A program made the position numbers and the translations under genes. The notes beneath the pieces are model-generated. The model worked only from the letters and a program-made list of their open reading frames with translations, had not been told where the DNA came from and searched no databases. Of a stretch of 15,228 nucleotides of DNA, positions 1 through 6,545 are shown piece after piece. How positions within the stretch are numbered: the first letter of the stretch is position 1; each line of letters starts with the position of its first letter. Source of the DNA: JALOTE01 sp031422195 (GTDB lineage Bacteria > Pseudomonadota > Alphaproteobacteria > Rhizobiales > Rhizobiaceae); the NCBI GenBank assembly GCA_031422195.1, contig JANOPZ010000017.1, positions 1 to 15,228 on the forward strand, in the 5' to 3' direction.

Positions 1-67
1 GGGAAAGCGGGCGAGCGAAAACCATTGTCTAAAGGGATTTTCAAAATGCCGAATATGCAGGCCTCGT

Positions 68-73
68 GAGGAG
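68..73 (+). promoter_or_regulatory. Ribosome binding site of trcR
   Basis: GAGGAG lies 8 nt before the ATG at 82. An in-frame TTG at 79 is too close to it, so this site supports the ATG at 82 as the start. Bases 1-67 hold no gene that I can support and no convincing -35/-10 pair. Confidence 0.7.
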
Positions 74-81
74 CAACTTTG

Positions 82-768
82 ATGACACTGCCTTTAATGC
101 CAAAAGCCACCGCCGTTTGGCTGGTTGACAATACCGCACTGACATTTGAACAGATCGGTGATTTTGTTGGTCTGCACCCCTTGGAAATTGGCGCAATTGC
201 CGATGGCGATGCAGCCCAAGGCATCCGCGGCATGGACCCGACCGGCAACAACCAATTAACCCGCGAAGAAATAACGCGCTGCGAAGGCAACCCTGCCAAT
301 AGCCTGCGCTTGGCAGAGCCAAAAGTGCGCATTCCGGTTTCAACGAAACGCAAAGCACCACGCTATACACCCGTCACCAAGCGCCATGATCGCCCGAATG
401 CGATTTTGTGGATGGTGCGCAACCACCCTGAACTCAAAGACAGCCAAATCGGCAAACTGCTTGGCACCACCAAGGCAACCATTGCGCAGGTGCGTGAGCG
501 GGGCCATTGGAACTCAGCCAATTTGACGCCGATGGACCCGGTGGCTTTAGGCCTTTGCACCCAGATTGATTTGGATTTTGCCGTGCGCAAAGCGTCCAAA
601 GATGCACCGCGCCCCGTTGAAGCCGGTGCAACTTTGCTGCCAGCCGTCGATACGCAAGTTCCGGCCACTCCCGCACCGCGCAATGATGATGATGAGTTGG
701 ATGCAGAATCAGTGTTTGCCAAACTGAAATCGCTGAAAGGAAATATTCAAGATGATGATGACGAATAA
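82..768 (+). CDS. trcR: Cell cycle transcriptional regulator TrcR (DUF1013 family)
   Basis: The 228-residue product matches the alphaproteobacterial DUF1013/TrcR family along its whole length. Residues about 12-40 (VWLVDNTALTFEQIGDFVGL) and about 106-140 (NAILWMVRNHPELKDSQIGK, then LLGTTKATIAQVRER) each look like a helix-turn-helix-type segment. The tail is low-complexity, with Pro/Ala followed by Asp/Glu-rich runs ending in DDDDE. In Caulobacter, TrcR is known to associate with RNA polymerase and to influence cell-cycle promoters, so a cytoplasmic transcription role is expected here by family membership. The ATG at 82 is chosen because of the well-placed GAGGAG. The gene stands alone and ends at an intrinsic terminator. 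The family assignment is firm; the cell-cycle role in this organism is inferred. Confidence 0.9.
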   Translation: MTLPLMPKATAVWLVDNTALTFEQIGDFVGLHPLEIGAIADGDAAQGIRGMDPTGNNQLTREEITRCEGNPANSLRLAEPKVRIPVSTKRKAPRYTPVTKRHDRPNAILWMVRNHPELKDSQIGKLLGTTKATIAQVRERGHWNSANLTPMDPVALGLCTQIDLDFAVRKASKDAPRPVEAGATLLPAVDTQVPATPAPRNDDDELDAESVFAKLKSLKGNIQDDDDE

Positions 769-795
769 GTGCTTTTGACGATCTGAAATCGCAAG

Positions 796-819
796 GCGGG
801 CAGCAATGCCCGCTTTTTT
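796..819 (+). terminator. Intrinsic terminator of trcR
   Basis: GCGGGC (796-801), a 6-nt loop, GCCCGC (808-813), then six T. This is a perfect 6-bp GC-rich stem with a T run on the plus strand, 27 bp after the trcR stop. The minus-strand gene ending at 832 converges here, but on that strand the hairpin has no T run after it. Confidence 0.9.
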
Positions 820-831
820 GTTGCGTGTCTC

Positions 832-1533
832 TCAATTGGTCGGCGGGCCTTCACCGTTTAATTCCATTTCGCAGTAAAAATCTTTCAACGTTTTGCCCGG
901 TTCAGGTTTGAAAATCATATTGGTTTTTGTCAGTGTGGCCATCCGGTCTACACGAAATGTGCGAAAAGCGTCGCGCGTGAGACACCAGCCAACGGCCGTC
1001 CATTGCCCGCCCCAGAACCATAGGCCTAACGGGCGGATAGTGCGCTGGGTTTCGACGTTGTTTTTATCCTCATAGGTAAATTCAACCACTTGGCGCGTTT
1101 CAACCGCCTTTTGAATAATATCAATATTGCTACGGGTATCGTCGGTGAGGCGGTAGCTTGGGGCATGGATTTGAATTTGCGCCACTTGGCTGCGAGCCAC
1201 ATCGGGCAGCACGGCGGCGATTTTAACGAGCGCCTCTTCAGCAGCGCGGGCCATAGTAAGCCCGCCCCACGCTTTGACGAGTTTTGCACCTGCTACCAAA
1301 GCTGTCACTTCATCGCGGGTAAACATCAAAGGCGGCAAATCAAAACCGTGCCGCATGATATAGCCAACGCCTGCCGCACCATCAATTGGCACGCCGGACG
1401 CCTGCAAATCGGCGATATCGCGGTAAATCGTGCGCTCAGACACTTCCAGCTTTGCGCCCAATATGGCGGCCGTCACCAACCGCCCGCCGCGCAGGAACTG
1501 CACAATTTGAAACAGGCGGTCAGCGCGGCGCAT
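832..1533 (-). CDS. YafY-family transcriptional regulator (HTH_11 + WYL domain)
   Basis: The 233-residue protein starts with a DeoR/HTH_11-type winged helix (residues 1-60; recognition-helix region VSERTIYRDIADLQ at 31-44, wing GVGYIMRHG at 55-63). A WYL domain follows (about 145-205), with QWTAVGWC at 177-184 in the place of the usual WYL core and FRTFRVDRM at 190-198. YafY-type proteins are cytoplasmic DNA-binding regulators, and WYL domains generally sense a ligand or nucleic acid. The ATG at 1533 lies 3 bp after the stop of the VOC gene, so the two are very probably cotranscribed, with the VOC protein possibly linked to the signal. No strong Shine-Dalgarno is seen, so translation may be coupled. 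The target genes and ligand cannot be read from the sequence. Confidence 0.88.
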   Translation of the reverse strand: MRRADRLFQIVQFLRGGRLVTAAILGAKLEVSERTIYRDIADLQASGVPIDGAAGVGYIMRHGFDLPPLMFTRDEVTALVAGAKLVKAWGGLTMARAAEEALVKIAAVLPDVARSQVAQIQIHAPSYRLTDDTRSNIDIIQKAVETRQVVEFTYEDKNNVETQRTIRPLGLWFWGGQWTAVGWCLTRDAFRTFRVDRMATLTKTNMIFKPEPGKTLKDFYCEMELNGEGPPTN

Positions 1534-1536
1534 GAT

Positions 1537-1911
1537 TTACCGTGAGAACAAACCGATGGAATTGCCATCAAGATCAAAGCAATAGGCAAAACGCCCGGGG
1601 GGTATGGTGATAATCGGGGACACCACTTCGCCGCCTGCGGGTGTGACGCGGGCCAGCGCATCTTCAAGCGTGCCAGCAACCGCAACATGAATAGTGTTGC
1701 CAGTCCCGCGCGGCGCTGGCTTACCGGGATATAAATGGCCAGACACGCCATTCATGGCTGCATCACCACCCAAATTAATCATTGGGTTTGGGCCGGTGTC
1801 GTCCAGGCTCGATGGCACACCCAGAACCGTTTCATAAAAGACACGGGATTTTTCAAGATCAGTAACAGGAACTTCAAACCAAACGGCGATGTTGTCGGGT
1901 ATTTGCGGCAT
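1537..1911 (-). CDS. VOC (glyoxalase/bleomycin-resistance) superfamily protein
   Basis: The 124-residue protein has the paired beta-alpha-beta-beta-beta layout of the vicinal oxygen chelate fold. The first half starts IAVWFEVPVTDLEKSRVFYE (8-27), and the second holds NTIHVAVAGTLEDALARV (72-89) and RFAYCFDLDGNSIGLFS (107-123). E13 and H75 sit where family metal ligands usually lie. The last canonical Glu position reads I119/G120, so metal chemistry is uncertain. An earlier in-frame ATG at 1944 exists, but GGAGA placed 6 nt before 1911 and the typical MPQIPDN start favour 1911. It lies just upstream of the WYL regulator gene. The substrate is unknown: it may act in detoxification, as a dioxygenase-like enzyme, or as a binding protein. 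Confidence 0.85.
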   Translation of the reverse strand: MPQIPDNIAVWFEVPVTDLEKSRVFYETVLGVPSSLDDTGPNPMINLGGDAAMNGVSGHLYPGKPAPRGTGNTIHVAVAGTLEDALARVTPAGGEVVSPIITIPPGRFAYCFDLDGNSIGLFSR

Positions 1912-1917
1912 GTTGTT

Positions 1918-1922
1918 TCTCC
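1918..1922 (-). promoter_or_regulatory. Ribosome binding site deciding the VOC gene start
   Basis: GGAGA on the minus strand lies 6 nt before the ATG at 1911 and after the alternative ATG at 1944. It supports the shorter, 124-residue reading. Confidence 0.65.
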
Positions 1923-1956
1923 AAAACGCTGTTGACTGAAACACTCTCGCATACCC

Positions 1957-1980
1957 CTCCTGACAGCACTCTGTCAGGAG
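1957..1980 (-). other. Perfect 10-bp stem-loop just after the SDR stop codon
   Basis: CTCCTGACAG (1957-1966), a 4-nt loop and CTGTCAGGAG (1971-1980) form a perfect stem 3 nt after the SDR stop. In the direction of the minus-strand genes no T run follows (GGGTATGCG instead), so a classical intrinsic terminator is doubtful. On the plus strand CTTTT follows, but no plus-strand gene reads into it. It could be a weak terminator or an mRNA-stabilising or processing hairpin between the SDR and VOC genes. Confidence 0.6.
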
Positions 1981-1983
1981 CTT

Positions 1984-2757
1984 TTATGCCCTCACAGGAA
2001 CCGTATAATTCAGCGGCAGCCTGCCACCATCGGCAAAAATGGTCTGGCCGGTGATATAGCTTGCCGCATCCGACGCCAGAAACGAGGCGATGGTTGCAAT
2101 CTCGGAAGGCTCGCCTATCCGCCCCAACGGCGTGCGCGACAGGATACGGGCTTTGGCTTCAGGGTTGGAATTTACCGATGCCAGCATATCCGTCATGATC
2201 GAGCCGGGGCCGATTGCATTAACGCGGATACCGTAAGGCGCAAGCGACAGCGCCATGACTTTGGTGAGTTGGCCAACGCCGCCTTTCGACACTGAATACG
2301 GCACTTGGTTGGCAATCGCAAACACCGCATTGACCGATGACATATTGATGATGGCACCGGGTTTGGCCCCAGCTTCAATCTGTTTGACCATTTGCTTGGC
2401 AACCAATTGGCCGACCATAAATGCGCCTTTAAGATTGATACCGATGACGCGGTCAAAATCTGCCTCGGTTAAATCCAGAAATTCTGCTGCATGAACCACA
2501 GCAGCATTGTTAATCAGGACGTCGATGGATCCGAATGTTTTGAGCGCTGCGGCAACAAGGTTTTGAACATCCGCGGTTTTTGAAACATCCGTTTTGATGA
2601 AAATGGCACGACTGCCAAATTCTTCAACGCATTTTGCACCCGCTGATTCATCAACATCGGCGATGACAACCTGCGCTCCCTCGTTGATAAATTGGCGGGC
2701 AATCGCATGGCCGATGCCCTTAGCGCCGCCGGTGATAAGAACGGTTTTATGTGACAT
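1984..2757 (-). CDS. SDR family NAD(P)-dependent oxidoreductase
   Basis: The 257-residue classical short-chain dehydrogenase/reductase has all the key elements. These are the nucleotide-binding TGGAKGIG (9-16), an acidic residue after the second strand (D34 in VIADVDE, favouring NAD(H)), D57 in TDVS, NNAA (83-86, a variant of NNAG), N108 in INLKG, catalytic S141 in NMSSV, and Y154/K158 in YSVSK. The C terminus has the usual ASDAASYITGQ and FADGG. Length matches the family. There are tandem ATGs at 2760 and 2757. GGAAG lies 3 nt before the first and 6 nt before the second, so 2757 is chosen. Either start overlaps the SGNH stop, so the two genes look translationally coupled. The substrate, probably an alcohol or ketone, is unknown. 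Confidence 0.92.
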   Translation of the reverse strand: MSHKTVLITGGAKGIGHAIARQFINEGAQVVIADVDESAGAKCVEEFGSRAIFIKTDVSKTADVQNLVAAALKTFGSIDVLINNAAVVHAAEFLDLTEADFDRVIGINLKGAFMVGQLVAKQMVKQIEAGAKPGAIINMSSVNAVFAIANQVPYSVSKGGVGQLTKVMALSLAPYGIRVNAIGPGSIMTDMLASVNSNPEAKARILSRTPLGRIGEPSEIATIASFLASDAASYITGQTIFADGGRLPLNYTVPVRA

Positions 2758-3494
2758 CATTTACTTCCGATGGCGGGGGTATTCAGCCATTTCATAACAT
2801 GGTCTGCCCAAATTTTGTAGGCTTTGCCATTGGCGTGAAAACCGTCAGCCGCAAAACCGCCTTCAATAGAAATGGGTAGTTGGTCTGCGGCAATGGCGTA
2901 GCGCTCTGAACATAAATCTGCACCTACTGCGTTTATCAAGCGCGCTCGAATATTGAGCATCCGCGCAAGAAATGGCGACAGTGTCGGCATTTTTTCCATA
3001 TCGATAATCGGCGACCAGACAATGCGCGCATCTGGAAATTTAGCTTTAAGTGCATAGATCAGGCCGCCAAAGCCTTTGGTGAAGCTGCGTATTGTCACAA
3101 AATTTTTTGCATCATTGGTGCCGACGGTAATTAAAATATGTGTCCACGGATCAAGCGGCAAATGCGGCACCACATGGTCGCGCAAGTCACTGGCGATTGC
3201 TGAATTAGAGCCCGCTTTGCGCCAGATCACCGGTTGGCCGGTTGCGGCGTGAAGATTTTCAGCAATGAGCGGGCCAAGGCACTCAGACGTGTGGTCTGCG
3301 CCAACGCCCGCGGCCGATGAATCGCCCATCACCAGCAAGCGCAACGCTTCGCCCTTGCCATCAATTCTACCGGTCAGCGGCCCCGGCGGCGGTACCATAC
3401 GCGCGGTGCGGGCTCGCACTTTTTGGCCATGCGCATAAAGCACAGGCAAACTTAGCCAAGGAAGAAGTGCGGTGAACAAAGACGGTTTGGTCAT
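2757..3494 (-). CDS. SGNH/GDSL-family hydrolase (esterase or lipase-like)
   Basis: The 245-residue protein carries the SGNH blocks: GDSSAAGVG (57-65, nucleophile S59), KAGSNS with G95, VGTND (124-128, N127) and DGFHANG (217-223, D217 and H220). These give a Ser-Asp-His triad with Gly and Asn as oxyanion-hole residues. The N terminus has a hydrophobic stretch (about 5-21) that could be a membrane anchor or uncleaved signal, so action at the membrane or in the periplasm is possible. Family members hydrolyse esters, including acyl groups on lipids or glycans. The gene lies 53 bp after the aldolase gene and overlaps the SDR gene by 1-4 bp. No clear Shine-Dalgarno is present, and the start codon sits at the edge of a 9-bp inverted repeat. 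The natural substrate cannot be told. Confidence 0.87.
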   Translation of the reverse strand: MTKPSLFTALLPWLSLPVLYAHGQKVRARTARMVPPPGPLTGRIDGKGEALRLLVMGDSSAAGVGADHTSECLGPLIAENLHAATGQPVIWRKAGSNSAIASDLRDHVVPHLPLDPWTHILITVGTNDAKNFVTIRSFTKGFGGLIYALKAKFPDARIVWSPIIDMEKMPTLSPFLARMLNIRARLINAVGADLCSERYAIAADQLPISIEGGFAADGFHANGKAYKIWADHVMKWLNTPAIGSK

Positions 3495-3519
3495 TCAACG
3501 GTTATCAAACGACCAAACC
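3484..3519 (-). repeat. Perfect 9-bp inverted repeat across the SGNH start codon
   Basis: GGTTTGGTC (3484-3492) and GACCAAACC (3511-3519) are exact inverted copies separated by 18 nt. In the minus-strand mRNA the start-codon AUG lies at the junction of loop and 3' stem arm, so folding could hide it. A nested 5-bp repeat, CCAAA/TTTGG, lies at 3513-3527. Whether it is regulatory or chance is unknown. Confidence 0.5.
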
Positions 3520-3547
3520 TAATTTGGCAAGTCAAACATTGAAAAAA

Positions 3548-4447
3548 TCACCCCGCTTTGGAAGCTGCGCATATTCCGTCAATAGTTTCACCCAATATAC
3601 GGTCAAAGTCTGCATCAGGCTGGCTGGCAAACAACCCTTCGGCGAGCGCACGGGAGAAGGATGCAATCATGCCGGTGTTTTGGCTAAGCATGGTGTTGGC
3701 CACATCACGCGGGTAGCCACCCGACAATGCCACCACACGCATGACTTTTGGGTGCTTGACCAAAGGATGATATAAATTGGCTTGATTAGGGAGTGACAGT
3801 TTTAGCATAACGGGCTTGTCTTGCGCATCAAGGTGCCTGGTCAGAGTGGCCAAAAGGATGGCTTCGGCTTCAGATTTGTCCGCTATCGTAATCGTTACTT
3901 CCGGTTCGATAATCGGCATTAAATCATGGGCGATAATCTGATTGCCAACTTCAAATTGCTGTTTCACAACCGCTTCAATACCAGCTGCATTGGCCGCATT
4001 AATGACCGAGCGCATTTTGGTGCCGAACACGTTTTTAGCGACGGCACGGGCGAGTAGCGCATTCAAATCCGGCATTGGCTTCATGACTTGAGCGCCGTTT
4101 TCTTCGCCGGCGAGACCTTGATCAACTTTCAAAAAAGGCACCACATGGCGTTTCTGCCAGAGAAAATCGGTGGTGGACAATCCGTCGATTTCGCCATCCA
4201 TGGTGCGTTCAAACAAAATAGCGCCAATGACGCTATCGCCTGTAAAGGCCGGTGACTTTATGATGCGGGCGCGCATGGCGTGAACCATGGCATACATTTC
4301 AACATCGCCGGAATATCGAGATTCTTCAACGCCGTAGAGTTTCAAGGCTTTGGGTGTTGAGCCGCCCGACTGATCCAATGCGGCAATGAAGCCATCTCTC
4401 TCCGACATTTGCTTGGCCATCTGGCCAACGAGTTCAGCGCGCGACAT
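3548..4447 (-). CDS. Fructose-bisphosphate aldolase, class I (Schiff-base)
   Basis: The 299-residue product fits bacterial class I fructose-1,6-bisphosphate aldolases, which interconvert fructose 1,6-bisphosphate with dihydroxyacetone phosphate and glyceraldehyde 3-phosphate through a lysine Schiff base, without metal. Visible motifs are AALDQSGGSTPKAL (22-35), FERTMDGEIDG (79-89), PIIEPEV (178-184), VMLKLSLP with the predicted Schiff-base lysine K216, and the phosphate-binding ALSGGYPRD (240-248). Length is normal. GGGGA lies 6 nt before the ATG at 4447. It follows pgk by 141 bp, consistent with a shared glycolysis/gluconeogenesis role, and the gap is wide enough for its own promoter. In related bacteria the gene is called fda or fbaB; I leave the symbol open. 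Confidence 0.93.
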   Translation of the reverse strand: MSRAELVGQMAKQMSERDGFIAALDQSGGSTPKALKLYGVEESRYSGDVEMYAMVHAMRARIIKSPAFTGDSVIGAILFERTMDGEIDGLSTTDFLWQKRHVVPFLKVDQGLAGEENGAQVMKPMPDLNALLARAVAKNVFGTKMRSVINAANAAGIEAVVKQQFEVGNQIIAHDLMPIIEPEVTITIADKSEAEAILLATLTRHLDAQDKPVMLKLSLPNQANLYHPLVKHPKVMRVVALSGGYPRDVANTMLSQNTGMIASFSRALAEGLFASQPDADFDRILGETIDGICAASKAG

Positions 4448-4512
4448 GTGGTTTCCCCGAAATTACGATGTGTCGCCATAGCAGAGCGATGCTTTGCCGG
4501 AAACAGGCCCAA

Positions 4513-4547
4513 TCTAAACTCAATCGATTGAATTCAAATTGTTTAGA
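4513..4547. promoter_or_regulatory. Candidate operator between pgk and the aldolase gene
   Basis: TCAATCGATTGA (4520-4531) is a perfect 12-bp palindrome with a central CG, the form often bound by LacI-family regulators. It lies inside a wider inverted pair, TCTAAAC (4513-4519) and GTTTAGA (4541-4547). The element is 73 bp upstream of the aldolase ATG in a 141-bp gap. That it is an operator is inference from symmetry and position; no regulator is encoded nearby. Confidence 0.35.
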
Positions 4548-4588
4548 CGTGCCGTCAAACACAGCTAACAATAGCTGAAAATAGTCAA

Positions 4589-5785
4589 CTAGCGCGTTAA
4601 AGCGTCAACGCCGGGCAATGGCTTGCCTTCCATCCATTCGAGAAACGCGCCGCCAGCCGTTGAGACATACGTAAAATCATCGGCCACACCGGCTGTGTTC
4701 AACGCCGCCACTGTATCGCCACCACCGGCAACCGACACCAGTTTTCCAGCCTTGGTTTGCTTTGCAGCCTCGCGCGCGGCAGCAAAAGTTCCGGTATCGA
4801 ACGGCGTGATTTCAAACGCGCCAAGGGGGCCGTTCCACACCAAAGTTGCAGCCTTGTCGATCCATTGATTGACCAGGGCAATTGAGTTCGGCCCGACATC
4901 CAGCATCATGGCATCAGCAGGAATGGCAGATACAGCCACTGTGTCGTAAGCGGCATGGGCTTTGAATTCGCGCGCAACCAAACCATCAACCGGCAGTACG
5001 ATTTGGCAACCGGTGTCTTTGGCTTTGGCGAGAATGGCGCGCGCGGTATCAGCCAGTTCGTGCTCGCACAGCGATTTGCCGACATTGATGCCTTGCGCTG
5101 CCAGAAATGTATTGGCCATGCCGCCGCCAATCACCAAAGCGTCCACTTTACCAACGAGATTCATTAGCAAGTCGATTTTGGTTGAGACCTTGGCGCCGCC
5201 AACAATGGCCACAACGGGCCGCGCCGGTTGACCCAAACCCTTCTCCAATGCATCCAATTCAGCTTGCATGGTCCGCCCGGCATAGGACGGCAAATAATGC
5301 GCAAGCCCTTCCGTTGATGCATGGGCGCGGTGGGCCGCCGAAAATGCATCGTTCACAAACACATCGCCATTTTCGGCAAGTGCTTTTGTAAAAATGGCAT
5401 CATTGCCCTCTTCACCGGCGTGAAAGCGGGTGTTTTCCAACATCAAGACATCGCCGTTTTTCAGGGCGGCTACGGCAGAAACAGCCACTTGACCCACGCA
5501 ATCAGTTGCAAATTCAACAGGTTGGCCAAGCAGTTTTGCAGTTTCAGCGGCCACCGGTGCAAGGCTCATCTCAGCGACGACTTTACCCTTGGGCCTGTCA
5601 AAATGCGCCAGCAAAATTACTTTGCCGCCTTTTGAAGAAAGTTCTCGGATCGTTGGTAAAACGCGTTCAATGCGGGTGGCGTCTGTTACAATGCCAGCTT
5701 CCATCGGCACATTGAGATCGACACGCACAAGAATGCGTTTTCCAGAAACACTGGCGAGATCATCTAAGGTTTGAAAACGGGTCAT
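4589..5785 (-). CDS. pgk: Phosphoglycerate kinase
   Basis: The 398-residue enzyme transfers phosphate between 1,3-bisphosphoglycerate and ADP in the cytoplasm. Clear family motifs are RILVRVDLNVP (17-27), HFDRPKGK (61-68), LENTRFHAGEE (117-127), NDAFSAAHRAHAST (145-158), GGAKVSTKIDLL (196-207), VWNGPLGAFE (316-325), the nucleotide-binding GGGDTVAAL (354-362) and STAGGAFLEWMEGK (375-388). Length agrees with other pgk products. The frame is open back to an ATG at 5881, but the ATG at 5785 gives the conserved N terminus and has GGAA 7 nt upstream, so it is chosen. It heads the minus-strand block, with the class I aldolase gene next. A gap gene is not found beside it; the divergent neighbour is ridA-like. 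Confidence 0.97.
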   Translation of the reverse strand: MTRFQTLDDLASVSGKRILVRVDLNVPMEAGIVTDATRIERVLPTIRELSSKGGKVILLAHFDRPKGKVVAEMSLAPVAAETAKLLGQPVEFATDCVGQVAVSAVAALKNGDVLMLENTRFHAGEEGNDAIFTKALAENGDVFVNDAFSAAHRAHASTEGLAHYLPSYAGRTMQAELDALEKGLGQPARPVVAIVGGAKVSTKIDLLMNLVGKVDALVIGGGMANTFLAAQGINVGKSLCEHELADTARAILAKAKDTGCQIVLPVDGLVAREFKAHAAYDTVAVSAIPADAMMLDVGPNSIALVNQWIDKAATLVWNGPLGAFEITPFDTGTFAAAREAAKQTKAGKLVSVAGGGDTVAALNTAGVADDFTYVSTAGGAFLEWMEGKPLPGVDALTR

Positions 5786-6036
5786 TGGAAAGTTCCGGAT
5801 TTGAATTTTTGCGGACCATAGCCAGCAATCAGAAGAGCGCAAGGCGGCTAGGCCGCTTTGGACAATCGTTTTATTTTCCATGCCTTAAGCTTGGTTTCTC
5901 AAGATCGCGCATTAATGCCTGTTATCAATACCAAAAGCGCGTGGGCCTTGAAACGAATATAAGGCGGGCTTGCCTTAGCCGCCCCGTTTGCTAGAGCGCA
6001 ACCAACACAATCAAACACAATGATAGGAGCCTTCCA
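5786..6036. other. Divergent intergenic region between pgk and the RidA gene
   Basis: These 251 bp must hold the promoters for both pgk (-) and the RidA-family gene (+), but I find no convincing -35/-10 pair on either strand. Two short GC-rich stems are visible: GCGGC/GCCGC near 5846-5862 in the pgk leader, and GGCGG/CCGCC at about 5963-5983 before the RidA gene. No open frame here looks like a gene. Confidence 0.5.
6025..6029 (+). promoter_or_regulatory. Ribosome binding site of the RidA-family gene
   Basis: AGGAG lies 7 nt before the ATG at 6037. It is a near-ideal site and fixes the start. Confidence 0.75.
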
Positions 6037-6390
6037 ATGGCCAACATTACCCGTATCGATCCCGGAGCCCGTATGTCAGACGCCGTCATTTATGGCGAAA
6101 CCATCTATTTGGCTGGGCAAGTGGCGGGTGAAGCCAAAGGTAAATCGACGCGCGAACAAACGATAGACGTATTGGCGCAGATTGATGCCCTGCTGGCTAA
6201 ATGCGGCTCATCAAAATCGAAAATTCTCATGACAACAATCTATCTATCAAACATTGGCGATTTTGCCGAAATGAATGCCGTTTGGGATCAATGGGTGGAT
6301 CAAGCCAATCCGACAGCCCGCGCTACTGTTGAAGCAAGGCTGGCAGCACCAGCCTATTTGATTGAAATCGTGTGTATTGCAGCGCGGTAG
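6037..6390 (+). CDS. RidA (YjgF/YER057c/UK114) family protein
   Basis: The 117-residue protein has the RidA signature: YLAGQVAGE (24-32), the central VLAQIDALLAKCGSSKSKIL (45-64), and PTARATVEARLAAPAYLIEI (92-111). R95 and E110 keep the 15-residue spacing of the substrate-binding arginine and the partner glutamate in E. coli RidA (R105/E120), so imine/enamine deaminase activity is plausible. RidA proteins form trimers in the cytoplasm and hydrolyse reactive 2-aminoacrylate-type intermediates. Many paralogues have other or unknown substrates, and this one may be such a subgroup member. It is transcribed away from pgk, and 155 bp separate it from the ABC operon, so it is probably its own unit. 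Confidence 0.88.
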   Translation: MANITRIDPGARMSDAVIYGETIYLAGQVAGEAKGKSTREQTIDVLAQIDALLAKCGSSKSKILMTTIYLSNIGDFAEMNAVWDQWVDQANPTARATVEARLAAPAYLIEIVCIAAR

Positions 6391-6487
6391 TCAGTGACCG
6401 CGTTTGCCGTTTGATTTTTCCAAACTGCCGGCGTCGAGCGGAACCTATCCATTTGCGCACAAATTCCCAAACCGGCACAAATCGTGC

Positions 6488-6515
6488 TTGCCTTTGGCTA
6501 TGAGCCCCTTATCGT
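6488..6515 (+). promoter_or_regulatory. Weak candidate promoter of the ABC transporter operon
   Basis: TTGCCT (6488-6493) and TATCGT (6510-6515) are separated by 16 nt, each matching four of six sigma-70 consensus bases. A CCCC/GGGG hairpin (6505-6520) overlaps the -10. The rest of the 6391-6545 gap shows no thiamine-box (CTGAGA) or other riboswitch signature I can recognise. This is a low-confidence reading. Confidence 0.22.
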
Positions 6516-6545
6516 TGGGGTTTGATGAAAAAAGCAGCAGCGTAA

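Noticed and set aside
363..835. Long open frames on the minus strand opposite trcR
   Set aside because: They lie antisense to a well-recognised gene, have no recognisable family or ribosome site, and are explained by codon composition.
4623..5635. Several plus-strand open frames across pgk
   Set aside because: All are antisense to the conserved pgk frame and have no family features.
5786..5881. In-frame 32-codon extension of pgk to an ATG at 5881
   Set aside because: The ATG at 5785 gives the conserved family N terminus and has a placed GGAA site. The extension resembles no known pgk leader and has no clear ribosome site.
6391..6545. Possible TPP riboswitch before a ThiXYZ-like operon
   Set aside because: No CTGAGA thiamine box or matching second helix motif is present. 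Only a small CCCC/GGGG hairpin is visible.
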